Positions 24,234 to 35,617 of a DNA stretch of 64,000 bases are shown one piece after another. The position numbers and the translations under genes are program-made. Numbering within the stretch: the first letter of the stretch is position 1; the number at the start of each line of letters is the position of its first letter. The notes below the pieces were generated by a model. The model searched no databases. It was not told where the DNA came from and saw nothing but the letters and a program-made list of their open reading frames with translations. The stretch is from Ochromonas danica. Taxonomy: Eukaryota > Sar > Chrysophyceae > Chromulinales > Chromulinaceae. Location: NCBI GenBank assembly GCA_015146655.1, contig VKHL01000021.1:154014-218013 (forward strand), written 5' to 3'.

Positions 24234-26224
24234 TTACTTCTCTTCCATGTCCTGTCCAACTTCTTCCATGGCTGAGCTGTCCGCCGCCTTGGACTCGTCG
24301 TCTTCTGCCTCCTTAATCATCGCCAAGAAATCCGCATCTACCTTGCGAAGTAAAGCTTCCATTTTCTCATCCTTTGCATCTTTCTTTTCCTGTGCTTCTC
24401 TAGATCTTGACTCAGTCTCAGCAGCACGTTGCCTGCGTAACTCTCTTTCGCGCGCTTCCAGATTCTTCTCTTGTTTCATCTCTCTCTCAAACATGAGGTC
24501 AATGGCCTTGCGCTCATTGGCCTGCGGGGCAGCAAGTGATTCACAAAGCTCCAATAAGGAGACAGTACCCGTATTATCACCCATAGCCACGAGTTTTCCA
24601 CCTTGTTGTGCTGTGCCCTGCACTGCCACAGAGAAGAGCATCGCGTCACATACCTTATGAGAATAGGCCACTTCATTCTGTCGATAGAAATAGTCCCAGA
24701 TATCAACCACACCATCCATGCGAGTAACAAAGAAGACACCAGCGCGTGTGGGTGACCAACATCCAGAAGTGAGATAAGATGAGTGATACTTAGTCGTCAT
24801 AATGGGTGTGCGAAGATCTTCCATCCAGATACGTGCAGTCCAATCACCCACCGTGAGGAAACACTTGGAATTAGCAGGGTTACGTTGAATAGAGTAAATT
24901 GGACCATGGTGCTTGCCAGGACCTTGATCAAACACTGTGATACCGTTGTTTTGCTTACGATTCTTAAGATTGACCATAAGCACCACACCTTGCTCAGTAC
25001 CAACAAGGTATTTGGAAGGTCCAGCTTCCGAGTTGTACTCCAACGATGATCCACCCAGTACCTGACCATTGGCTTTAACGTCTGTGCAGAGCATGAGGGA
25101 GTCTGTCGGTTCAGACAAGCGACGAGTATCCCACCAGAGCATTTGCCCATCCGTACTCACACTGACACATTGATTACCTGTCTTGGAATTGATCCAGAAG
25201 ACATCATAGACAGGATCATGATGTGACTTTTCAATAATTGAGGAAGAGAAAGGTAACGTCTCCTTCGAGGTGCTGCCTGATCTTCGCAAATCGTAGAAAG
25301 TGATAAGACCATTGTAGCTTCCACCAATTAAACTATCTGTATTCTTAGGGTTGAACCGCAGGCAACAAAGAGGAGAAGGAGGGAGGAGTTCTACATCAGG
25401 AGTATTTGGATTGAGGATATCCCAGATATAAGACTGTTGAGGAATGCGTTGATTAGCATAGCGTGGATCTTGGAAAGACAAGATCGAATACGAAACAGCA
25501 ATCTTAGCAGGTGCTGCAGGATCAGGATGCCAATTAATAGAAGTAGCAGTACGTTTAATCTCATTAGGATCTCGAAAGACAGCTAAACCTTTAGCACTGG
25601 GTGGTTCACTAGAGTGATCAACATGATTGCCTGCAAAGTATTCCTCATAGATGTCAATAGTATTGACTTGCTTCATACAACGAGAAACAACAGGACCTAA
25701 GACTTTAACAGCATTCTTATAATCTTCATCTTTTTCAGCTTTCTTACGAAAACGACTAACATCACTTTGTTCTGTAAAGTCAACATCTTTTGGCCAACCA
25801 CCTTCTACATGACGCATACTGGAACTTTTCGTTACAAGACGTTCCGTGTTAGCTTCATGTTCAGACCTAGAGTAAGAAGGAAAACCCCATGAGATAGTCA
25901 GAGATGCAGTGGCATGTGCAGGGGGGAACACTCACATGTGAGGAGCTGTGTCAAAACAGGCAATGCTGGGATTTCTCAAGACATAATTACTTTGATAAGA
26001 ATCCGTTGAAGGAATTGCTTCTAAGACTTCAGCAGGAACTGAAGTGAATTTACAATGTTTACCAAAGTCTCTTCTCTTTTTCGTGTAAATATGTGCCAAC
26101 TACAATACAATACAACAATAAACCAACCCAAACAATAAAAACAAATCAATTCAAATTCCATGAGATATTTTATTTTTCATTTTTACTTTTAAAAGAAAAT
26201 TAAGGTGAAAATACTAACCTCCAT
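24234..26224 (-). CDS. DNAI2: Axonemal dynein outer-arm intermediate chain 2
   Basis: Three exons: 26219-26224 (only ATG GAG), 25936-26099 and 24234-25866, giving 600 residues against about 605 in animals. The N-terminus reads MELAHIYTRKKRRDFGKHC, followed across an exon junction by MSEHEANTERLV and HVEGGWPKDV, all hallmarks of DNAI2/IC69. Seven-bladed WD-repeat motifs follow (SYIWDILNPN, LITFYDLRRSG, MLWWDTRR, ARIWMEDLRTP, VDIWDYFYR), then a charged coiled-coil tail of about 100 residues. It anchors outer dynein arms to doublet microtubules, so the organism builds motile flagella. The six-base first coding exon is needed to supply an ATG. Confidence 0.95.
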
Positions 26225-26534
26225 TTTAATGGACTTGTGTGTCTGTTAGCTGCTAGTCTTGATCAGATGGGGAAGAGTTGTCAATCTGATCTCATCAATA
26301 GCAAGTCAAATCAACTGAAAGCACACGACACGCCTGCGCTGTGCAACGTGTGAAACGGTCAGAGAAGGGTACTTTCTAATAAGCAAAGTATGAGATAAAA
26401 CTCCTCTTTTCAGAGGTTGCATCACACGAAGAGAATTTGAATTCTTACAAATGTTAAACAACAACGGGGAACGCGGATCTAATCTATTGCGTTATAACGT
26501 CGTATGTTGCAAGATGGTGAGGGTATATATAACA
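26225..26534. other. Intergenic region between RAB3GAP2 3' end and DNAI2 start
   Basis: This 310-bp gap holds the DNAI2 promoter. A 10-bp palindrome CGTTATAACG lies at 26490-26499. No TAAGTTAAC element or gene was seen. Confidence 0.5.
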
Positions 26535-29500
26535 TTATTTCTTTCTCAAAGAAGCAGCAGATGTTGATGACGATGCAGAAGAAGATGAAGAGGGAGCGGC
26601 AACTTGTAAAAGGGAAGTGCTCAATGTTAGCAGAGCATCACAACGTGTCTTTCTCTCCAACCAACTGCTGCAACGTGAAAGACCCAATTGTACTTCCAAG
26701 CGAGTCCATGATGTCTTGTTTATTCCTCCATCATTTAAGTTAATCCCCTGGATAGGCACTGTAATTTGCCGTGAATCCTGCGACACGGTCTGCAAAAGAA
26801 AACCCTCCAAGAAAACAATCAATTGTCTTGAAGAACTGACTTCATCAGACCGAAGAGCAATGGCCGACACAAGACAACCAGCTTTAAGTTGAACAGCAGC
26901 TTTCGCCCAAGCTGCGGCTTCACTATCCATGGTTGACAATATGGAACTATAAAGCGCCGCCTGCTGTTCAAGGCCAGCAATCAAGTAGCCGAGGCGAAAG
27001 CGCACCGCACTGATTATAATATCCACAACCAAATCTTTGTTTTCCCATAAAGGTATCATCTTCTCTAACTCTTCATCTCGGTTGCAAACACTAGCTACCC
27101 CTCTTCCATTCACCGTCGCTGCTCCAGAAGAAGAGGCAGCAGGTTGTTGTTCCAGCAGAGCCTTGGCATGCAATAATCTCGTGAGATCCTTGCTGAACCC
27201 CCACTGAAGAGATAGATTAGAGCAATGGCTAATGGGTGATTGAGACGCAATCAATCGGAGAAAGCTCTGCTCAATAAATTCTAGCCTGCCTTGAATAACA
27301 CCTTCGTCCAGGAACTCATTCAACCGCAACTACACACAGATACTCACATTAGGAAACAGTCGAACAAACATTGAAATAGCCTCACCTCTTTCCAATTCTC
27401 TTCTGCCAAGTGATTCACACAGGAGCGAGTCTCAGCAAGTCGGTGAAGACCATATACAGCTTTAGTGAGCAATTGAGAAGGCTTGACACCCCGCAACCCA
27501 CATTGAAAACGTAATTGTAACACGGATAACAGAGTAAGCTGGAATGAGAGCGCTTCATTGGTCCATTGCTCAAGCATGAAGGGTGAGGCGTCAACAAGCT
27601 CCTTTCTTTCCTTACTGGCGTAATCTCGATAAAATGCCAAGAAGTGATTATATAGCAAGGAATCAATGGGTGATGGCCAGATCTGTGCCGAGATTTCATC
27701 TGAAAATTGTCCACTTCGATGGGATTTGAGGTAGAGATCAAACTGAAGTAGTATCGACGATTGCAATGTGGGTGAGAGATTGTTGTTTCGTCCTTCCAAA
27801 ATGTAATTGACGACTTCTGCACTGTAACGCACGAACAAACACATCGATGGGATGTCGGACATCACATTTAGAAGCTATAGCAGATCAGAACATACATTGG
27901 CAATAAGACAATTGGAAAACATAAAAGAAGGCAAGGCAAGGCAAGGCAAGGCAAGGAGACTAACCTGCTTGCGACGCTCTGGTAGAGGCAATAGAGAAGA
28001 GTGATCTTCCTCAAGATTCACGAAAGTCTGCATGACTGGTAAGATCTGCTGACTGTAGATGTATAGAGCTACTACAGCTCTCCAAATAGGAGAAATATCA
28101 AACAGATGCTCACATACTAACCCCAGAGTATCGATTTTATCAATTCGTTGAGACCACCTATTTATAGACAGTGCCATGTATTAGACCATCAAATCTCTAG
28201 GGAACAGTGTAGGGATCAACCAAACCTCTCAGCCAAAATAATACTGCGATAGGCACCGAGCATATTAGCATTGTTGTGCTCAGGAAAGTAAAGTAATAAT
28301 GGTTTCCGCCTTCGGCGCTGAGCAGAAGATGTTACGTTAGGGTCGTGACCACCATCTTGGCGGTCCAAAACATCTTCATTCATTACCATCGTAATGAGAT
28401 CTCTCCATCGCTTATCAGCAACCTTTCCCCATGCGAGCAAAACCTCCACATGATGTGGGGTAGGTTTACCAGATGTTGAGCCCTCTGGATGCGGTTGATC
28501 AGCAGATGGCTTTACAACAGAGCCATCTGCAGCTAAACTCCGGCGCTTATAGACCTCTAAACATTGACTTTCATGCTCTCGAGCTTGATCAGAATGGAGA
28601 GCAAAAATGAGAGAGTCTGTGGCCAAAATTCGATGAAGACTCAGAACCCCTTCGCTTAAATTGCGAAGAGTACTCGTGACCGTTTGTTGAAAACTGCTAC
28701 CACTAATAGGGCGACTAGGAGTTTCGTGGTATGCGCGACTCTTAACAAACAAGAGCAATCGCAATTGACGAACTAAATTCTCCCAAGCTGTGATGGTGGT
28801 TTTCAGATTGTCAGCACCAAATGTTCGACGTTCAACTTGATCGTTGACAGTATAGAGAGTCTCCAATAATACCGCGGCGAAAGCGAAAACGGCTTCAAGC
28901 TTGGCTTCCGATCGACATTGACTCCAGGCCGGTCGCAAAAGATATCTACAGCAACCGTTGAATTCAAACTAAAAAACAAGGTCATTGAAATTGGCAGTAA
29001 TATCTTACCTCGCAAATTGATCGAAAGTTGGATTAGCCGAAGTCTGTTTTCCTTCCATAATCTCTAATCTGGCTTGGTGTATAGAACGAAACTCATCTCT
29101 CAATTCATCGTCACTGGAGAGATAGTTAGCAAATGAATCCTGCATTGTTAACAAATGATCTCGTAGCCATCTATTGCAAATAAAATATTTGAAATGAAGA
29201 CAAAAATAGTTTCAAACAAAAGGTAAAATCTGACCTTTGTATGGGAGAAACGGACATCTTCTTGGTCAGAATATCCGAAGCAATTGTTAAAAGCGACTGA
29301 CCGGCCAAGAAGTGTACAAACAACGGCAACAGATCTCTCATATTTATGGGATCATGAACATTAGCACATTTTAGCGCATTATGAAAACCATGTGAACTGG
29401 ACAGATCACCACGCAAAGCATTAAAAAGTAGATCCATTAGATGTCCCAGAATTCCTTCCGAAATACGATAATTAATCTCACTCTCGTCCCAATCATCACC

Positions 29501-32303
29501 AAGTTCCGTCTCAACTTCGCCCTCTGGAGTAGCTTGTGAGCCCTGCTGACAATGATGCATTATAGCCAGGAAGTTATCAACGCTTTCAATAGTAAATAGC
29601 TCTCCTCCCTCTCCGTCCATCCCAGAAAATGAGAAAACAGAGGAACTTGGCAACGTTTGTGAATTGGGCACATTAGAAAAGCTGGCGACTGCCTGGAGAA
29701 GATCTTGAAAGCGCAGACAAACTTGATCATCGTCTTGCACAGTAAAGAACAGTCGAAATAGTGAGAAACTGACAGGAGGTTTCTTGGAAATAGACGATAG
29801 CGACGAGCTTGGGGAAACCGATTTCGCAATAGCTTCTATGCTGCTGCCGTTACTTGCGCTTCTGGGAGTGGTTTGTAAAGGGGCAGATGCCACACTGTCA
29901 GTATCATTCATAGGAGAATTGATTCGCACTCGTGTAATCCGTTTAGTAGGCGACAAAGTCAAACTATTTGGTGGTGCACCAATTTCAGATGCTGTCGAAG
30001 GAGTTGTAGCAGAAGAGCTGGAATTAATCGGAGACTTCTGTCTTGAGGGAGCATCCACAGATGCGTTATACTTCTTGATCGATCGCAAGGTCCAGCACAA
30101 TGCTTCCGCTCGAAAAGTATTCTGCTTACATATCTGAGTGACTTCATCTCGTTGAATCGGTGTAAGATTTGTACGACTGGTAGATAAAGTAGACTCCGAC
30201 TGCATGTTAGCGAAAAGCATGTAAGCCTTCAGCAACTCCTTTCGAATTTCGACCTCTTCACGAAGATGAGAGATAATAATAGAGTCCTTTTCGTCCTTAT
30301 TGGACGTCGATTTTCTTTCCAAAGCAGCATTTATCTTCTCCAATAGTACTTGATGGAAAGATGCTGAAAAGCTACCAGTGAAATCATGATTGTCAATAAC
30401 CATATTTTGGTCTGGGAAGGTAAGGCAAATATTATCTTTTTCTGTATAAAGAGAAAGTACTTGCCCCGTCAGTTCAGCATATTCAATAGTCGCCACTAAT
30501 GCCAACAGTGATGAGCATGTCATTGTTCGGTCCAAGATGTTGAGAATCGTTTTCTCGATAAAGTCATTCTCCGCTCGATAGGATGGAGTATCTAATGCGC
30601 TAGTGAATGGTCTCGTCTGAGAGGAAACCCATTCGTTAAGAAGTGTTGATAGTTCCTTCACTGAATAAGGTGCACTAGTACGACTCTTTAGATCTCTTTC
30701 CATGACTTCTCGAATGCTTGCATGCATAGCCGACAATCGCAAGTCTTCTTCCCATGAAGCAGACATCGTAGCATTACCTTGGTGATCTTTCACAAACTGT
30801 GCCACTTGCTCGAGCTCCAGGTCGGATGATATACCTGCCTTGATAGGGACAACTTCCAATAAGTGGTCCTTGGCAACGAACTTCAGCACAGCGCAATGTG
30901 GAATCCGCACATCTCTAACATAGAATCATTGAAGAGAAAGGCAACTCTTAAGAATTCGCAAACATGTGCTCAAGAAGTCCAGACCCTACCTGCCAGCAAT
31001 GCTTCCTAGTGATACTCTCAAATGAGGAGTAGTAGCCATGGAAAAGCTAAGTCCTACTGCAACAACTCTTTGGCAAGGACCATTGCGCATTTTATAAAGA
31101 GAAACAAGACCCAGTTGAGGAGCATAGATAGCAAGAATTGTCGCCATGGTAACAGAACCACTTGCTTTATCAGAACATTCTTCAACCATCCATCCTAAAC
31201 GAGCATCGCGAAGACCTTTCCAAATACGAATTACTGCCTCTGTACGGAGATCATATAACAATACTCTTCCAAGCGAATCAGCAGTGGCGGCAAGACAACC
31301 TCTAGGGTCCAAAGAGACACGAAATACTCTCCGCTTGTCATCTTCTAATATAAGAAGAGGAGAAGCTTGGAAGAGCTTACTTCGATTCCAAAGCGATCGA
31401 TCTTCATTACCTTTTCGAGAATCAGTATAAGATGAGATAGCTGAGAAAATAGAGTATAATGATTTGGAAAAGACTGAGCTTTTATCTTTAAGTGACCGCT
31501 GACCATCTTCTTCCACCACTTTAGAGTTATTGGAGAGTTCATAGATAACCACTGCACTATCTGCCCCAACCACCATAACACGATATCGATCTCTCGCGTC
31601 ATCATCTAACAGTCCTAAGCCACAGCCAGCTCGTCGAACATAGATGATGAAGTCATCAACAGCCATTTGAGCACCCAGCTTATATCCAATGGCTTCATCG
31701 AACATCTTTGCACAGACTTGCTTGAGGGAGATCTAAATACACCACAAAGGAAGACAGCAATCAGTTGGTCTCTCACCGCGTAGATAACAACAGGCCGAGA
31801 CAAGAACACTACCACCCAAAGCATCACTCTTAACCACTTACCGTGAGGAGCATTTTCTCCTCATAGAGACACCACAATCGCAGTCCTTCCTTCTCCACTG
31901 TGAATCGCAGAGCACGTGCTGCTGTTGTACTTCCTCGAAATACAAAGAGCTCTTGTCCATGTACATCAAAGCCTGTGAGCAGTCCACTGTCAAAGCCAAT
32001 ACAGATCGTCTTGCTGTCAATCCAACACAACAGAGTGGGCAGGCCAGCATCTTGGTCGAACCCCAAGGCGATAGATGAAGAGCCTTCCTCTTCGCTCTCT
32101 AGGAGACTCGCTTCATCTCCTTCTCCTCCTACTCCACCACTTCCTCCTCCTCCTCCTCCTCCTTCTCCTAATGTAGGTAAAGTCAGAAGAATCAAATGAC
32201 TGTTTCCTGCTATGGCAAGGACAGAAAGATCTGGAGAAAACTCCGATGGATAATATTGAATTCGATTAAAATCAATAAATGGAGACAAGGATTCAACATT
32301 CAT
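26535..32303 (-). CDS. RAB3GAP2: Rab3 GTPase-activating protein non-catalytic subunit (RAB3GAP2)
   Basis: Eight exons: 31842-32303, 30990-31732, 29235-30914, 29009-29170, 28226-28945, 27965-28157, 27386-27874 and 26535-27329. All junctions keep frame, giving about 1,747 residues, longer than the roughly 1,400 of animals. The N-terminal propeller-like region is recognisable: RRVFRVSLDPRGCLAATADS then LGRVLLYDLRTEAVIRIWKG and ARLGWMVEE, closely matching the family motif FGRV(I/L)L-D-RGIAIRMWKGYRDAQ-GW. The helical C-terminal two-thirds is poorly conserved. The protein partners RAB3GAP1 and acts as exchange factor for Rab18 at the ER. A glycine run at about residue 50 is encoded by a CTC triplet tract near 32150. 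No catalytic partner lies in the window. Confidence 0.88.
27924..27957. repeat. (AAGGC)n pentanucleotide tract in RAB3GAP2 intron
   Basis: About five to six tandem AAGGC units fill the 5' part of the 90-bp intron 27875-27964, directly next to the donor on the minus strand. Confidence 0.85.
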
Positions 32304-32421
32304 TTCATAAGAGAATACTAATCAAAACGATGCACAAGATTCTTCATAACAATGTCAAACACAAAACTTTCCCAAAGCAAGCAGACACCACCTTCACAAA
32401 CGAAAAGATGTTTTCCTCTCG

Positions 32422-32431
32422 AAACGCGTTT
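32422..32431. promoter_or_regulatory. AAACGCGTTT palindrome, copy 1
   Basis: A 10-bp palindrome, extended here to GAAACGCGTTTC (32421-32432). The ACGCGT core equals the MCB cell-cycle box of fungi; a similar role here is only inference. Confidence 0.35.
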
Positions 32432-32490
32432 CTTCCTGTCTATGTTGGTTAGCTAGTATTACGATGCGTGGGGCAAGAAGAGAGTGCTGA

Positions 32491-32500
32491 AAACGCGTTT
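32491..32500. promoter_or_regulatory. AAACGCGTTT palindrome, copy 2
   Basis: Identical 10-mer 69 bp from copy 1 and 7 bp from the heat-shock element, within the DnaJ/RAB3GAP2 divergent promoter. Confidence 0.35.
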
Positions 32501-32506
32501 GCCAAA

Positions 32507-32519
32507 GAACCTTCTGGAA
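32507..32519 (+). promoter_or_regulatory. Perfect heat-shock element upstream of DnaJ
   Basis: The sequence GAAccTTCtgGAA has three alternating units with exact 2-bp spacing, the canonical binding site for heat-shock factor trimers. It lies 96-108 bp before the DnaJ ATG, where such an element would be expected for an inducible Hsp40 gene. Confidence 0.65.
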
Positions 32520-32614
32520 GAAGTCAGTCAGCACTTCACTCCACTGCCAACACAACAACAAAGGAAACAAATAGTGTTGAACTTGTCATCTAATTACTAT
32601 CGTTTAATTTGATC

Positions 32615-33993
32615 ATGGGAAAAGATTATTATTCTATATTAGGTGTTGATCGTAATGCATCTCAAGAGGATATCAAGAAAGCCTATCGAAAACTTGCTTT
32701 AAAATGGCATCCTGACAGGTAAGTTGAAGCATCTGATGTATGCACAGTCTGCGATGTTGGTGTAAAAAGGGTGAATGTCACTAACTTCTCAATGTCTTTA
32801 ATTGCTCTTTAGATGCCCACCTGATAAGAAAGAAGAAGCACAGAAGAAGTTTCAGGATATTGGCGAAGCCTTCGAGGTTCTCTCTGATCCAGAGAAGAAA
32901 CGAATTTATGACCAAGTGGGTGAAGAAGGTCTGAACGGAGGCATGCCTGATAGTGGTGATGCGGGTGGCAGTGGTGGCCCGCAGTTCCACTTCGGCGGCA
33001 TGCCTGGTGGACACACTTTCCATTTCACTCGCAGCAATGCAGACGATATCTTCCGTCATTTCTTCGGCACGGCCGATCCTTTCCAAGCGGAAGGAGAAGA
33101 CGGAATGGGCGGAGGATTTCCCGGCTTTGCTATGGGTGGCATGCCATTTGGTGGCCTTGGTGGTATGGGCGGCATGCCTGGAGGGTTTGGCGGCATGGGA
33201 GGCATGCCTGGCGGTATGGGTGGGATGGGAGGTATGCCTGGTGGGATGGGAGGTGGTAGCAGAAGAGGGATGGGTGGCTCTTCAGCGCGCCATGCGGAGC
33301 GCAAGGCTGATCCAGTTCACCATCCTCTCAATGTTTCTCTTGAGGACCTCTACAACGGTATTGTGAAGAAAGTACGAATTACTAAGAAGATCATGGACGC
33401 ATCGGGAAGGTCTATGCCGGTTACTGTAGATAAGGAAATCAATGTAAAACCAGGATGGAAAGATGGGACCAAGATAACGTTTGAGAGAGAAGGAGACGAG
33501 CTGCCAGGTGTAATACCAGCAGATATTGTCTTCACATTACAAACCAAACCTCACGACCGTTTTGAACGAGATGGTGATGATCTTATCTACACGGTGAGTT
33601 CTTCTCTTAGATTAATATTACAACACTAAGCCTGACAATTTTCGTGTGTTTGATGTACTATAGTGTCCAGTGACCTTGCACGATGCTCTCACTGGAGTGC
33701 GCACGACGGTTCAATCGTTAGATGGTCGACAACTGCCAGTAGAGGCCAGATATGTTACTCCAGAGACTGTCAAACTCCTCCCTGGAGAAGGAATGCCAAA
33801 TTCGAAAAAGCGAACGAAAGGAGATCTAAAGGTGAGAGGCTAAACATTCGTCATGTTGTCCCTTAACTAGTACTGATGTTTTGTGATTGTTTAGGTCAAG
33901 TTCAAGATTCTCTTCCCCGAATTGAATGAGTCAGAGCGAAACCAAATAGCGTCAGTATTGAGGTCTGCCGCCGCTAGATCAGGTCGCAAATAA
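32615..33993 (+). CDS. DnaJ/Hsp40 co-chaperone, class II (DNAJB-type)
   Basis: Four exons: 32615-32718, 32813-33593, 33664-33831 and 33895-33993, giving 383 residues. The J domain starts at [16 protein letters not shown] and holds the HPD motif at residues 32-34; the first intron splits the codon right after it. A Gly/Phe then Gly/Met-rich linker with repeated GGMPGG units spans about residues 90-170. Two client-binding beta domains follow ([41 protein letters not shown] and LLPGEGMP). There is no CxxCxGxG zinc finger, so it is class II. It stimulates Hsp70 ATPase in the cytosol or nucleus. Confidence 0.94.
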
Positions 33994-34248
33994 GCGACCA
34001 TAACATAGGATTTATGTGTACTGTACAGCTGCTAGTCTTGCGACCTCTCCATGCTGTTTTCTCTTTATCGATTTAGTAGTTACAAAGGCCTGGTGTAAAT
34101 TCTTAATATTTACATTGATTGTGTGGTTCAAAATCCAATAACGAAGAGAACCTATAAATATATACATTCTCACAAACCTCTTCAACCCCTCTACCCCCAC
34201 CGCGCGAAGAAGAAAGCGATGATCGTTATGAAGGAGGAGACTTCGAAA

Positions 34249-35466
34249 CTACCAATAAGCAATTTTCCCAAGTTGGTTGTTAATAGCTTCGAGCAACATC
34301 TTCACCGCTTTTACTTGTAACAACTTGCGAAGGATCATTTCCATCCCAAAAGTGATCAGGGCTAACACCACAAACACCTTGTCTCTGCTAAGAGGATTTA
34401 ATTGAGGAAAGATAATCTCTGATAGAAAAACAGCCAAGGCAATCCATGACCATTCCACAAAGAATCGTTCAAAGGAACGGCATACAAAATTGGTCAGTAA
34501 CGCCAAAGAAGCAGCAATCATAACTCTGAGCATCAGATTGCGCTCGTCACGGCTTATTCCAAAATAGCAGTGAATCATATAGATACCAAGTGACCCAAAG
34601 CAGAGCAAACAGGAGGAAAAGTATAAAGCCTGGAAAAGAGGGAGTCTCTCTCGGATGAGTCCTCGTGCTTCATCAGCTTGTGCTTTGGAGAAAAGTGAAA
34701 ACAGATAGCGTTTGGCATGATGACGGTGCTTCCTTTTGAGCATAAACGGAGTCAAACAGATCAGTAATACGGTTCCACATCCCAATAGCAGCATGATCTT
34801 CTCCAGACCATGATGAAAAGTAATCACGCCAACCGCAGCAGAAACCATCCAAGGCAGCAACCGAGCAGACTTGAAAGCACAAAGTGCAATGAATTGACTG
34901 AATAGACGCCATAGACACATCCGACGGTGTCTTTCTCTCATAAACGCATGACGGAAGGTAATCTTAATATCACTTGTGTCACCCTGCCAATCAACGGATC
35001 GAGCACAGAGATAAAGAGGTTCAGCAGGTACTTGTACAATTTTTCTTGATATAGTCGCGTTATTACTACTTTTAAGAGATAGCCAGTGATGAGCACTCAA
35101 AAGTATGGAGTCACTATCTGTAGAAGCAAGCATTGGGATAGGAGATTGGGAGAGCTGCAGAATCTCCACACTTCCTGCTACCTCTACCACCACAGAGCGA
35201 TCACCCCATATCTTCTCGCAATAAGGCATGGAAATAGATAGGAAGCAAAGTAGCGATTCGACAATATTCAACTCTGTTTGCTTATCTTCAGCCATACAAC
35301 TCAAGAGGTCATTGGAAAGTGTGGTTTGATAGGTTGAGCCAGTCTCATCTGATGCCTCCACCATCTTCACAGAATAATGATAATGAGCATTTCTTATCTT
35401 CAATCCACTCACAAGAGTAGATAAAAGAATGAACTGAGTCAACAGAATCATCATCATTATCATCAT
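34249..35466 (-). CDS. Unknown multi-span membrane protein with signal peptide
   Basis: Single exon of 405 residues from the first ATG at 35466 (the frame is open a little further, without another ATG). A Met-rich hydrophobic N-terminus (MMIMMMILLTQFILLSTLVSG) looks like a signal peptide. Residues about 30-180 are lumenal in character with several cysteines and NAT/NxS sites. At least five hydrophobic stretches follow, for example MLLLGCGTVLLICLTPFML and VMIAASLALLTNFVC, separated by basic loops (KRKHRHHAKR). I do not recognise the family; a secretory-pathway membrane protein is the safe call. It is convergent with DnaJ and divergent from the GT4 gene. Confidence 0.65.
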   Translation of the reverse strand: MMIMMMILLTQFILLSTLVSGLKIRNAHYHYSVKMVEASDETGSTYQTTLSNDLLSCMAEDKQTELNIVESLLCFLSISMPYCEKIWGDRSVVVEVAGSVEILQLSQSPIPMLASTDSDSILLSAHHWLSLKSSNNATISRKIVQVPAEPLYLCARSVDWQGDTSDIKITFRHAFMRERHRRMCLWRLFSQFIALCAFKSARLLPWMVSAAVGVITFHHGLEKIMLLLGCGTVLLICLTPFMLKRKHRHHAKRYLFSLFSKAQADEARGLIRERLPLFQALYFSSCLLCFGSLGIYMIHCYFGISRDERNLMLRVMIAASLALLTNFVCRSFERFFVEWSWIALAVFLSEIIFPQLNPLSRDKVFVVLALITFGMEMILRKLLQVKAVKMLLEAINNQLGKIAYW

Positions 35467-35617
35467 GTTGTTGTTACTAATCAATTCTTGATGAAATCAT
35501 GTGTCAAGAGACATTTTCGCAAGACACAACCCCCAGTTTACGGGTTTAAACTCAGCTTTTCGCAGTAGTGAAGTGCGGGTGGAATTGACTTGATCAGATT
35601 GTTTTGTTATCAATGAG

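Larger units (their letters stand above)
32304..32614. other. Divergent promoter region of RAB3GAP2 and DnaJ
   Basis: This 311-bp gap separates the two divergent ATGs. It contains two copies of the palindrome AAACGCGTTT (32422-32431 and 32491-32500) and a perfect three-unit heat-shock element (32507-32519). Confidence 0.6.

Noticed and set aside
33056-33304. Pro/Ile-rich minus-strand frame
   Set aside because: Antisense of the GGMPGG repeats of DnaJ.
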